Source of the DNA: Tubiluchus corallicola
Taxonomy: Eukaryota; Priapulida; Priapulimorpha; Priapulimorphida; Tubiluchidae
Assembly: GCA_030141605.1 (NCBI GenBank)
Contig: JAQGDQ010000026.1
Coordinates: 1 to 64,000, forward strand
DNA: 64,000 nucleotides
Reading direction: 5' to 3'
Part shown: positions 41,401 through 51,782 of the stretch, in pieces
Position numbering within the stretch: position 1 is the stretch's first letter
Layout: every line of letters begins with the position of its first letter
Notes under the pieces: model-generated
What the model was told of the DNA's origin: nothing
The model's input: only the letters and a program-made list of their open reading frames with translations
Databases searched by the model: none
Position numbers and translations under genes: made by a program

Positions 41401-44400
41401 ACAGTTTTTGAACCTCCTGAACCAGCAGATGCTTCTGCCCAACTTTTATAGAATCTGCTTTCAGTCACAACATCAAGCTGTAAGAGGACAAAAATGACTA
41501 TGTTCACTGCATAATGCACTGTTTTAAAAATTTAATCAAACGTTACAAAGTCAAATTTCGATAATCACCTACTTTTACATACCTCTGCTACAAGAGGGTT
41601 TTATATCAATTAAATTTAAAATGCATACAGGTACATAATGACTATAGTTACCTAAAAATACCTTAAAAAACACAGTCAAACTGCTACACATCTCTAGCCA
41701 ATGCAACTAAACTCCCAATCAGTTAGTAAAGAGTGGAACAGTGAATATGAAGTTAGTGGCCTTACAAAAGTAAATCACAAAACATTAAAGTAGTTCTAGA
41801 AATACCACTTGATTAACCAATTACCTACTTGAACGGGAACTAATTCGTCATAACCACGTGTGCTTCCAGTGGCGCAGCAAGCCATGGATACTAAAGCTGC
41901 ACTAGGTAACAAGTCATACACAGAGCGCACCTGTAAAAAATAATTATAGTGTCAGTGCAAAAAACTAACCATTGTAGGAAACAAAACAGAATAATAGAAA
42001 AGAGAATAGGTAAATGAAAAATATGCACACAAGCCCATCTTTCTCATTAACATGAAGGCACTTGCACACTTGACTCAATGTAAGTAAAAGCAAGCACAAC
42101 ATTGACATAAGAAATACACAAATGCAATAGTATTTTAATTTCTTATAATAAAATTATTCTGACCATTTGACCTTTCCAATCTTCAACCAACAGCACTAGA
42201 CAGTTGCAATATGTTTTCAAAGAAATCGTAAGGAAAGAGTGCTTTGATGCGTGACCCAAATTTTAAGATGCATTAAACAAAATTAAGGATTAATTGAGAG
42301 TACAGAATCACACAACTCACGTATGAAAATTAATCAGAGTCAGAGTAATGGTAGTCAAGACTTATAATAACATATGTTCAGCAATATCCTGAATTAGCAC
42401 TAAAATAATAATGTAAAAATAAATACCGTCACACTAGATACTTATCTACAAGTGGCGTGACAGCAATGATAACAATGCTTTTGAAAAGGCAGTAAGGCAA
42501 AAACAAAACCTGTACCGAGGTGAGCACCATTTCGGGATAAATTTTTAAAAATATGGTAATGGACTCAAGTTTTTATACCTGAACTGGACATTTGTTATCG
42601 TGTGTCTGGTCAAGAAACAGTGCATGAGCAATACTCGGTGTAAAAGGTCTTGCAGTGGGCTGGATGAATGCACCAACCGACTCACCGCCATACCGATATA
42701 CTAATCTACCTAGTTCATGAGAATCCCAAGCTGACATTGCCTCTAAAATGAACATCAAACAAGAAGTTAGAACAATAAATAACAAAATTTACTTGTCATA
42801 TTGTGGACCATTTGCCATTCAAAATTAAATATATGTAAATAACTAAACAAATAATAAATTACTTACAACATTAGTATCAAAATTATTACTAACAATAGTA
42901 CAAGCCCACAATTAATTGAATTTTGAAAACTTGAAAATCAAGAAATATGAAAGGCTAGAATTCACTGATAAATTGCTTACACTACAGCTATTCTGACTAA
43001 TCAGATCAATCTTAATTTTTGATTAACTATAAGCATGAAATTCCTTGCTCGAAATGAAATGCAGGCCGCATTTCAACTTTTCACATTTCCAGTTTTTCAA
43101 GTTTGATTTCATAATTAAATTAAGGGTGGGGTTATACCATCAAAAGAAACACAATGTAGCGAGCAGAAAATTTAGAACACTCGACATTTCACAACGATAG
43201 AAAAAAATCACAAATTTCTATTTTTTTACTATACCTCTTATCAGCGAAGTGATACCAAGTCGATTAACAAAGATGTTATCTTTGAGCTCACTTGATGTAA
43301 AAAGCTCAGCAACGACATACAAATCCGGTCGTACCTTACGAGCGGCATCAAGAAGATACTGCAGAAAATATGTTTGCAAATGAGAAATCTTGGTACAAAC
43401 TGCATATAAAATAAAACTCAAAAGAAAACAATGAAATCAGTATAAAACATACTATTATAACGGCATATTCTAAATGCAACTAACAAGAAAGCATGAAACA
43501 AACAATGGCTGAAGTTTACAATTCCCACACACAAAAAAATAGTTGGTGAAGCAGATTAAGGTTAAGGTTAGGGTTGGGGCTAAGGTTAGGGTTAAGGTTA
43601 GGATATGCAAAATTTAAATTGTGTGGGGAATTGAAAATCTTTCCCAAACAACAATTAAAACAAATTAAAAGACTAATTATAGACCAATGGCAGCTTACCT
43701 CCCCAACATGTATTGGTGTACTGTGACAGTTATCAAGGCGAAGCCCATGAAAAAACCTTGCAGAATCTTCGACATACTTCTTCATGTGTGCCCAAAGACG
43801 AGGATTATCTTCTGGTCCATTGCCATATTTCAACTACATTAAAAAAATTACTGTTATAATTTTCTTCAAGTGAATTAATGTAACTTTATATCGTAATTAC
43901 ATTTCAGCTAGGATCATTACACATCAACAAAAAGATCCACCCAACAAAAAGTACCATCATGTAGAGATTAGGTCGTTATTATATAACAAAAACCCTACAT
44001 GTATATCTAAAAACAGAAGCAAATCTGTTCAAAATATACCTTTACACTGTCACCCCATGAAATGAGCTCACGACACAGGTATACCATGCTTGGTGGTTCG
44101 GCGAAGTTACGCAGAGGATCATCATTCATTACCCAACCGTTGTGAGCCATAATGTATGCAGCTTTGTCTGTGTTCATCAATTCTTCATCATCCGCTAAGC
44201 AAGTATCTTTAACAGGGTGAGTGAAATACCTGCAGAAAAATGCAAGCAGTTAAGAGAAAGAAAGTAGAAAGTCAAGCGATAAACACCAGAAATGTTAAAA
44301 TTGAAAGTGAATTTATTAACTCTGAGACTACCAAAGAATTTTTGTGTTACGAAAAACACCAAGCGGGATAATAAATAACCCCATGAAAGTTTTGCTTAGT

Positions 44401-47400
44401 ATGCGTTACTAACTGAATAGAATGGCCATCTGGCAATCGAGGTGCTCCTGGTAGTGCAACCAAGATTCTGTGGCAGGTTGGTATAGATATATGAGGCACC
44501 AAGGATAAAAAGAGGTGATCCACATTTGCACTATATTGTTTGTGCATCGTTTATCAAATCTTGTAACACATCTTTTGAAAGGTTAATAATGTTCACTGTT
44601 TAATTCTAAGACATCCAATTCATCTTTACATATTGGATCTTTTAACATTTCATCTGCATCAGCTTCAAGCTAAGCCCCATGTACAGCCAAAGTTCCCTTT
44701 ATATTACTAAATGAAGAATGTCCACAAATATGATTTTTCATCTACAATTGGAGGTTTGCAGCACTTCTCAGTTGTCAAGGTAAACATATAGTGCTGCCAG
44801 AAAGAAAAATACTAAAATGCAAACTCCAAAATTTTGCCTACATAAAAGAAAAATAAAAGTAATAAGTTACCCCACATCAGGTAGTATCTGTCACTCGTGC
44901 TTTGTAAAAAAGCATGAATATTAGTTTTCAACAAAACGAAAATATTATTGCATAACAAATTGAAAAATATTTCATCACTACTAGTTTGATAGTTTAAAGT
45001 CACAGATTTTTATAAAACATATTATTTCATGCTTTTTAACAAAATACAAATTAACAGCTAAAAACTCGCAAACTACTTCCTGGTTTTAACCACAAAATTT
45101 TACTACCAACTGAATTATAGTTGCTAAACTAAAAATGAAAATAAAGTTTTTAATAACATGATATAAAATTATCGAGATATATTTACTGATCTGAGATTGG
45201 TGTGTCTGTAGTGACTGCCTTCCATTTTGGACCATCGGCCTGTATTCGAAAATACATTTGTCCAGCAAGTACACAATTCACGGCTTGCTTCAAGTGAGCA
45301 TCACAGAGGTGTTTGGCTTCTCTATTAAGCTCAGCCAGCTCTGCTCTGAAATCTGCACAACACAGTACAACCCTAAAATTTAATAAATATCATTATTACA
45401 CAGGAATATGACTGTAGAGATTCTCTTTAACATTTCCATGTACCGCGGAAATGTAACACGTCAATATAAGATGCAAAAAAACTAAACGTAAAGATAAGAG
45501 AAGACCTAACATCACCTATCAGTTCCAATGCCCATATCCCCTCTATCAACATTGAAAAGCCGCATTGCCATTTCCATGTCAACAGTTGAGCCATAGCGCA
45601 CATACAGAGGATCTTGTACGATCTTGAGTTTATCTCCCAGCTTTGGCTTTTTTGAGCATATGCCCATTTCTGAAGAGATAAGTGTTACATCAATTAAACT
45701 GTTATAAAAATAAAAAAGATCGAAAATGCCAGTGTAATACAACCTTGAAGTGAAAAGTTTTTTATTTCCTGTCCAGATATGCCACAAGAGAATGAGAACT
45801 AAACATGCATTATACAGACCTTCCTACTCACTGAAACCTGTGTGCACATTCATTTTGAAGGAAGTTGCAAGAAAAACTGGTTTAGTAAAGCCCTAGCATT
45901 AAACTACCCATACAGACCCATTCACTAATTCATTAAGTGTATGTGGCCCATTTAACAAGCAGATCTGTTAGTTTTCGTTCTTAATCATATTGTATTAAAC
46001 ACCCTTGACAAAAACTCCACTGTGCCAAGTTTCAGCTCTGTATGTGCAATAATTGGGAAAGAGATAAAGAGATAAATCAGCAATAAAGAGAAAGACATAT
46101 GCACGCACACTCACATTCACAAAACTCGTAATCTTCTATAATAACATGATGATTTAGAAGCACTTATGAAATAGTAAAATTAGAATAACTTGAGTAAGTC
46201 AAGTTAACGTCTTAAAACAATTTAATTATATAATGATATATTCTGAAAATTGTTTACAGAAAGGATATGAATGATAAATGGAAGAAAGCTGCGACTAAAA
46301 TATATTATTAAGTAGTCAGAAGATGGTTTCAAAAATAAAGTGCGGATTAAGCAGATGCATCAAAATGTATAAGAGAAATGTGAGGACAACAGGACTTACC
46401 CATGGCTTGGTCTCTAAACTGTTCCACTAATTCCTCAATATCAAGCATGTAAAATTCCTCTATCTTTGCTCGAGGTATGATGTGAGTTTCCAAAATTGAC
46501 CGCATTTTCTGGGAATTAAAAACAACAGAAAAACGTTAGAAAAAAGTTGAACATTTTATTGTTTCAAATGGGCAATGCAGACACTGCAGAGTACTGCTTT
46601 TTCATCTGCCAGTTAACTGCCAGCTCCATCAATAGTCAGTACAACACATTACAATTATGTTTAAAATTATTTCAATAAAGATCCTTGAAAATGTATCAAA
46701 ATCAATGTAAAAATGATCAACATAAAAATCAGAAGGTATAACTATAAGCAATTGTATGTAAAAATAACTAGTTTAGGAAGCAAATGTTACTCTATTTACT
46801 CTATACTGATTACTCTATTTAGGATGTAAACAGGTTGTTCCCTTGGTTGATCAGATGGTAATTATAATGCACCTGACTTGTAGTTTTCTTATGGCTGGTG
46901 TTATGATTGGATTATACAGTGTTTTCCTTCATCTTACATAAAAAAATTCCTGTGGAAGATAGTATAGAGCATCCGTAGGAACTTACAACTATACAATGCT
47001 ATGCTATCTTGTACTAAACCACATCACCCTTGTCAAGGATTCCCGTGATTGAGTTCAACTCTGCTGCTAGACTTTTATTTTTATTTTTATTTTGTCAGAT
47101 TTCACAGGCGTCGGATCTGTTCACCTGTGTGTTGCCTTTTGACTCGAGTCAAACTTGCCTACTCCAAATTCTTCCGTAAAGATACGGCATCCGTCAATTC
47201 CGTGGGAACTGGATTTCTCCAAACCCAACAAAACTTGCCTTTTCGATACCGTAAAGGTACGGTATCCACCGGCTCCTCATAGAGTAGTTGGATTTCCCCT
47301 AGGTATAAACCTTTCACACGTTTTGATGTAGGAACTCGAGTGGTAACATCCTGAGCAGGAGATGACCTAGGTCGCCCTCCTTTGCCTTCCCAGGAACTTT

Positions 47401-50400
47401 CTAAACACCATACATCAGCCTCTAATCGCCGAGCGGACTAGTTTGGCTCTGACGTTCAGAAGACCGAGTGTCTTCAGGAGAACGTCGTTCTCTCCTCCTG
47501 TCCATTCCCCACGAAAGCCCACACAGATGCCGTGCGAAGAGGCAGTGGCAGAGCCGCACCGCTGTTTGACGGCATCGAGGATAGAGAATTACAGTATTGC
47601 AAACTAGTTTATTCCGGTTTCTACAACCTTTGCAAATCTACCTGGAGTCGTTCAGGCTGTAATTTTAGATTAGGTTAACCTTGAATTATTTATATGGGCT
47701 TCATTCTAAAGTTATAAATTTCATCATCACCTTTGTATAGGTGACCATTTGACGTTTGCTATTCCGATAAGCAAACGTCATATGATCCGTCTAACATGTT
47801 AGGTTATTTTTCCCTTTTTAACAGTTTTCTATTGTTATGTGCTGATTTGTGCGTTGTGCTTATTGCATTAACTATGTGATAAAGTGATTGATAATATATG
47901 ATTGGTTGTTCTGAGTTCTAGTTAATGTTAGTGCTGTGATAAAAAGTAAAAATGTAAATGTGCCAAATCATGTTAAGTTACAATAAATTATATTTTGGGT
48001 GGCCACTCTTTTAATCAAATAGCTGTGAGGTTTTCTTACAAAGTCACAAATTAATCTAAATTACATATTTCAATAACAGCAAAACATTTTAATTAACAAC
48101 TCGTAGACATAAGCGTTATGCATCTTTTTCTACAAAAACAACAAATTAGACTATATATATTTCCACGCATTTGTTTGAATTCTAATTAACAATAAATTTA
48201 AAACCAGGCCGATATCTCTCCCGCAAACTTCTGAAAAAAGAGCATTTTTCACAACTCCATTATATTCAAGTGTTTATACTGTAGTGGCGTAGCAAGCGTT
48301 TGTAGCCTTTTTTCCAGGTTGTACGTAGTAATTAAGTCAGCTGAGATGATCTCTGGCAAGGCAGTTTTGTTGTAGTTTGAAAACCTTTGTTAATTGTTTT
48401 GTTAATGTCAGATTAGTAATTAAAAATTTAACAGTTATTAAACTCTAGAAGAATTTTGCACACTGTCACGCTTGCGTGCAGGGAATATTATCTCCTATAG
48501 CCCCCTTTGCTACGCCTCTGTTGTACTGTCATTGATATATTAGTTACAAAATTTTGCATTAGCTAGCATATATATATGTAACAGCTAATACTCACCATTA
48601 TATGGGCTTCACTGGTAATATTCTGAGCAGTCAAACCGTCCATTTCCCACTTGCCAGCCATAATTTCTTTAGTAAAGTGCCATAAAGATCGATCAAGAAG
48701 ATAAGCCGGACGCAAATGAGGAGAGTTCACGAGATTATAAGCGCACTCTGGAGCCTCCATTAACCAAGGACTTTCATTAGCAGAATGATTTAAAACAATG
48801 TCACATATAGACAACACCTGTGGGAAAGTAAAGTGGTATACAGTCAGTGTCAGTCTTAACACACAGGGCTGTGTGTTAACCTTAGTCTACCTCATTTCTT
48901 GAATTTGAGAAGAAAATGCTACTATGGTAAGGCAGCAGGTTTTTAATTCCGATAATTTTTTACTTTCTATTGTGAACTCTGATGTGTATTTAAAATCTAA
49001 TTTTTTAAATTGTGGATTAATGTCTTAACTTCTTGATGACATTTTAAATTTTAAATGATTTTAGTCACATTTTGATTATAGTAATTTTTAGTATTTTTAG
49101 TTTTAGGCAGTGTAAATTTTAATTGTATGTTTTTATGCAGAAATAATAATAATCAATCGATCAAATTATATCTAACATTTACAGTCAATAAAACATAGCA
49201 TTAGGCTGAATACAATAATGGAGAGATAATTCCAAATAAAATCATTGGATTTTCAAAAACAGTGATTATTTCATACTATGATAAATATTTTACGACAAGT
49301 CTCTACATTTTGCAATTATTTGTAAAATGGTACTAATTCTCATACTTCAAAATTCTTGAAGAAATAAAACCTAGCACGAGTCTAAAGACCATTGACTGTT
49401 CCTACAATTACTTGACACCAGACCAGCGAATGATGGTTAACATCAGCTATTAAAATAAGCACTTCTTTATTCATGAAATTAAAAGTAAGTTTGGCTAATA
49501 AATCAAACACCTTCCACTCCGTTTTCATCTTATCCACAAGCCTTCCAACATCCTCCATATCTGTCTCTTCCTCTTTTTGTATGTAAGTAGAACCCAGACA
49601 CAGCTGATCCTTGATGCAGTAGGCAGAATTAGACTTGCCCAATTCTTGAACGGGTGTGAAATGAATGACACTGTAACCAGTTTCATATGAAACCCTAAGT
49701 CGATCTTCCCACTCACTGAATGGTCCAAGGCATTTGGACAGCACTGTCTGACACTGCAAAAAAAGACAGAATCATTTAAAAAATTATCATTTAATATGGC
49801 ACAGGTGCACCATAATACTCATCCACAAAATGATACCTTACAAGCTTATATATTCAAAATGATGGCCAAATGGTTGAGAAAATAGCAGTCAACAAAATAC
49901 CATGTGTCTACATATAAATTTGTGCATTTAGATGTTCATAAATGGATTCCATTTATCAACTACACATGCAAATTTACAAGAATTAAGAATGTTATTGTCT
50001 AAACTAAGTCTGTAACACAAACCTGGATACAATCAAGAGGAAGCTGTTCATCTTTGGGTCCGACCTTTAAGACGGGATCTATGAGAAAATACCCAGATCC
50101 ATTTGATTCTGTTTTTCCACTGAAAATAATCCACAATTAATTATTCAAGACGATAATAATTTTGGGACAAACAATAGGGTACAATCAGAATGTTTTGGAC
50201 TATTAGCAAATAGTAAATACAGCAAAGATTAAAGTATTGAGGTGTTTCAAATTATCGTAAGTCTGTTTTTTATTTAAATACTCGAGTAAGCTATGCTAAA
50301 CGTTAATAAAATGACAAAATACCATTTCAAAAAGAAATACATTTCTTGTTTTAAAAATCAAAAGTAACCAAAGACAGTTCAAGGTTCAATAACATGCTAG

Positions 50401-51782
50401 GATGATCACTTACAGCAGCTGCTCAAATTCAGTCCAAATCTGTCCGGGATCTGCCCAAGAGCTATCCAATATGATAGAACACAAAAAATCTAATATTATG
50501 GGATCTTATTAGTTACTTGATAGTTACAAGGATTAAGTACTCACATTAAATATCAGCCATATTATAAATTATCAAACATGCTGCTGTGACAGCATATTGC
50601 AGGAGTGGTTAGAGTTAGTTTGGAGGTAAACTGTTTAGACTTTAGCTGTAACGTCTGTTATCAGCCACCATATCTTTGTTTTGATCATACATTTCCTCCC
50701 AAAACACTAGCTTTTTGGATCCAAAGTAAGATGCTATAGGACTTTAATGAACCAGTTTTACAGAATCAGTTTTTTGATAGTAAAGTAAGCCTATGAAGTG
50801 CCAAAACCAACAAAAGTCAGAACGGAGCATGCTTGTATGAAGATAATATTGCAAACATCGCTCTACAACGGTGCCAAAAGTTGTGATGTTATAAAATAAA
50901 TGCACTTGTAAGTTTTGGTTTTACGTCAACAATTATAATTTGAAAACATGCTATAAAAACACTACAGCTACACAAACATCAACACCCTAAAAACAAAACA
51001 AGCACTTTAAAATGAATAAATAAACTTTTGTAAAGTTAACTCGCACACAGCATGAACTACAAATCTACAAAATATTATACCTTTCTTCGCACACGAAGAA
51101 ATAATTAAATGAGCCAGCAACCAGGCAGCAAATTTCAGCATAAATATCCGAATCATCTCCACACGTGCTGCTCGCCTGCTGCCAGGGTAATTCCCTGTAT
51201 TCGCCTCGACCAAATGGAACGTCCACGGATGGAGGATGATTTGTAAAGATGTGAACAGTTTTTCCCAGCAGAGATGGGCCTAACGTGAAGTGTAGTATCC
51301 AGCCTACATACATAATACAAATTTATTACTTACAAGACAAGATTCAAAAGACAGATATTTAAACCTAAAAAGAAAACAGCACCTAACTTCAGACCATAAA
51401 CATATACAGTAAATAAATGTGAAAAAAGGCATAAATTTCCTCAATGACAGTATGCCACCTCAGCAGTTATGCATGTATATTCAACTTTGTGGCTACATGA
51501 CAAAACATAGCTTGTCTAAAACATAGAAGAATGACTTATAGACTTGTACATCTGAGTGACATCATCAGTATGATGAAGTAACAGGCCCAGTTCTATTCCT
51601 AATCTGCACAGTAGCACTACTACTGTACTAGTTTAGTTATTTAGAGAAATTAAATATGTTTTGATTTCAGAACTTGCGATTACCCTTTTCTAGCCGGTAA
51701 ACTGTGCTTTCACTATGAACACCCGCATTGAGCCGTAAAATTCTCAGATGACTAGGCTGATCTTTTGTGCCCATGACTGAAT
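26462..51782 (-). CDS. AGL: Glycogen debranching enzyme, 30 coding exons
   Basis: AGL clears glycogen branch points with two activities: 4-alpha-glucanotransferase and amylo-alpha-1,6-glucosidase. Coding exons in gene order: 51774-51684, 51303-51081, 50119-50023, 49753-49511, 48817-48596, 46508-46400, 45669-45516, 45372-45187, 44229-44040, 43833-43699, 43358-43235, 42742-42579, 41930-41829, 41477-41319, 40690-40540, 40139-39914, 39146-38881, 38655-38522, 37760-37627, 36629-36448, 36309-36207, 35404-35281, 34716-34615, 31218-31107, 30710-30575, 30095-29983, 28221-28082, 27676-27507, 27364-27277, 26734-26462. All phases agree and give 4,653 nt, 1,550 residues (human 1,532). A 48-nt in-phase cassette (50461-50414) would raise this to 1,566. 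The transferase half shows [47 protein letters not shown] (Asp about 539), VVAELF (Glu about 568) and THDN (Asp about 640). The glucosidase half shows [12 protein letters not shown] (Asp about 1113), [43 protein letters not shown] and GLPELTN (Glu about 1514). An acceptor at 51783 next to the ATG implies a non-coding first exon upstream. Confidence 0.97.
27826..27890 (+). mobile_element. Single hAT-like terminus, truncated
   Basis: CAGTGGCGTAGCGTGG at 27826 resembles the ends of hAT-type elements elsewhere in this window (48282-48520). No matching opposite end was found before the next AGL exon, so it is a solo end or chance. It lies in the AGL intron between 27676 and 28082. Confidence 0.4.
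28276..29273. mobile_element. 998-bp Tc1/mariner- or pogo-like non-autonomous element
   Basis: The ends begin CAGT and share a TTAATAGACT block about 12-21 bases in, in inverted orientation, with flanking TA at 28274-28275 and 29274-29275. Inside each end there are further short repeats of a TTAATTGAGTC / AATTGACTCAA type. The interior has no transposase frame. The element lies wholly within the AGL intron between the exons at 28082-28221 and 29983-30095. Confidence 0.7.
30752..31151. repeat. Tandem 194-bp duplication copying part of an AGL exon
   Basis: Bases 30752-30945 recur at 30958-31151 (offset 206) with only about three differences, separated by 12 bp. The second copy includes the last 45 bases of the AGL exon 31107-31218 and its donor site. 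The first copy therefore carries a stray exon end with a donor but no acceptor or exon start, inside the next intron. The near identity points to a young duplication or an assembly artefact. Confidence 0.95.
31256..31408. repeat. (GGGAGA)n hexamer tract grading into (GA)n
   Basis: About 110 bp of near-perfect GGGAGA repeats are followed by about 40 bp of GA repeats. The purines are all on the plus strand, a composition that can form triplex (H-DNA). It lies about 40 bp upstream of an AGL exon in transcription terms, so on the AGL transcript the intron runs pyrimidine-rich just before the acceptor at 31219. Long repetitive open frames across it are not genes. Confidence 0.95.
31984..32943 (+). 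CDS. Rhodopsin-family (class A) GPCR, single exon, nested in an AGL intron
   Basis: The 319-codon frame has seven hydrophobic segments (about 42-67, 74-100, 107-134, 148-172, 188-212, 244-266, 277-299). Class A landmarks are present: Asn58 in TM1, Asp86 in TM2 (LLITD), ERY at 132-134 in place of DRY, and NSILNPLMY at 288-296, the NPxxY motif. Cys109 at the top of TM3 can pair with Cys177 or Cys180 in the second loop. Two N-glycosylation sites (Asn20, Asn23) lie in the outer N-terminus. TM6 has FFLTWFLV, so the usual Cys and Pro of CWxP are missing. Translation may start at Met1 or Met6. The third cytoplasmic loop is short and basic. The ligand cannot be told; small intronless receptors like this are common in cnidarians and other invertebrates. 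It is transcribed opposite to AGL, within the intron between 31218 and 34615. Confidence 0.88.
   Translation: MYHIIMDSKQNFCYADVIQNSSNTSSAKPVVYVERFCLENFIVALLEICTEILGASVNMFLAIALLKYTPVKHISNYMLMALLITDTLLALDGLLTSVCNILNVDTVYCISFMFYHIIVAQSFINVTVLAAERYMSVVYPIWHKTKLTSRILLYVFLATSAYSSLFAVPFIMELVNCKQCLYPFRKLHAALIYWVSIAVEVILVTLAYLRICVTVRKQSKRFGQIKQSNMAVIKRQQEAKTTRAVSRVLILFFLTWFLVLIINYILQDEKYVSSCIRRIVGGSLIILNSILNPLMYGMGTENNKTAILKLLSACMFWKN
33354..34075 (-). mobile_element. LINE fragment, reverse-transcriptase C-terminus
   Basis: On the minus strand, broken frames show a CR1/L2-like thumb and tail. In order these are a [14 protein letters not shown] block (about 34010), a [12 protein letters not shown] block, [19 protein letters not shown] (about 33850) and a terminal block with [17 protein letters not shown] (about 33500). 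Frameshifts between the blocks mean it is dead. It lies in the same AGL intron as the GPCR, on the AGL strand, about 400 bp past the GPCR stop. Confidence 0.8.
34819..34891. repeat. (ATC)n-rich imperfect trinucleotide repeat
   Basis: An imperfect run of TCATCATCA-type repeats interrupted by TTA and TTT triplets. It lies in the AGL intron between 34716 and 35281. Confidence 0.9.
37150..37235 (+). repeat. tRNA-like head of a possible SINE
   Basis: GGTTCGAATCT at 37215-37225 is a near-consensus RNA polymerase III B box. About 40 bp upstream, TAGCTCAAATTG near 37182 resembles an A box. The flanks do not pair as a tRNA acceptor stem, so this is not a functional tRNA. A T-rich stretch near 37303-37314 could be the end of a SINE body. 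It lies in the AGL intron between 36629 and 37627. Confidence 0.45.
43557..43602. repeat. Telomere-like TTAGGG/TTAAGG tract
   Basis: About 46 bp of degenerate GGTTAGGGTTAAGG-type repeats lie in the AGL intron between 43358 and 43699. They resemble the animal telomere unit TTAGGG with variants. On the minus strand the tract reads as a repetitive Asn-Pro-Asn-Leu open frame, which is not a gene. Confidence 0.85.
47045..47600 (-). mobile_element. GC-rich retroelement-like block with A-rich tail
   Basis: This stretch is clearly richer in G+C and CpG than the DNA around it. Read on the minus strand it ends at 47073-47095 in an (AAAAT)n-like tail, as a LINE 3' end or SINE would. It contains two similar stem-loop motifs: a TACCGTA/TACGGTA stem near 47250 and a weaker CGTA/TACG copy near 47180. 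I recognise no protein. It lies in the AGL intron between 46508 and 48596. Confidence 0.5.
47750..47780. repeat. Perfect 11-bp inverted repeat with 9-nt loop
   Basis: TGACGTTTGCT at 47750-47760 is followed after 9 bases by its exact reverse complement at 47770-47780. The stem holds the ACGT-centred TGACGT half-site twice. It lies in an AGL intron, so it may be a repeat-borne palindrome; no function is assigned. Confidence 0.85.
48037..48264 (+). repeat. Dispersed repeat, copy B (in an AGL intron)
   Basis: Second copy of the family seen at 18638-18855, on the same window strand, so antisense to AGL while copy A is sense to LMBRD2. The shared blocks occur in the same order. It ends about 20 bp before the hAT-type element at 48282. 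Confidence 0.65.
48282..48520. mobile_element. 239-bp hAT-type MITE
   Basis: The left end TAGTGGCGTAGCAA and the reverse complement of the right end, CAGAGGCGTAGCAA, form an imperfect 14-bp terminal inverted repeat. The flanking octamers TTATACTG (48274-48281) and TTGTACTG (48521-48528) match at 7 of 8 positions, which fits a hAT 8-bp target duplication. There is no coding capacity. Its right end is only 75 bp from the AGL exon at 48596. Confidence 0.8.

Noticed and set aside
43516-43833. 105-codon minus-strand frame extending an AGL exon into Asn-Pro-Asn-Leu repeats
   Set aside because: The first part is the real AGL exon (43699-43833). The rest is read-through past a GTAAGC donor into intron and telomere-like repeat.
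44347-44547. 66-codon minus-strand frame next to an AGL exon
   Set aside because: No conserved motif; it is intronic, and the AGL phase is already complete without it.
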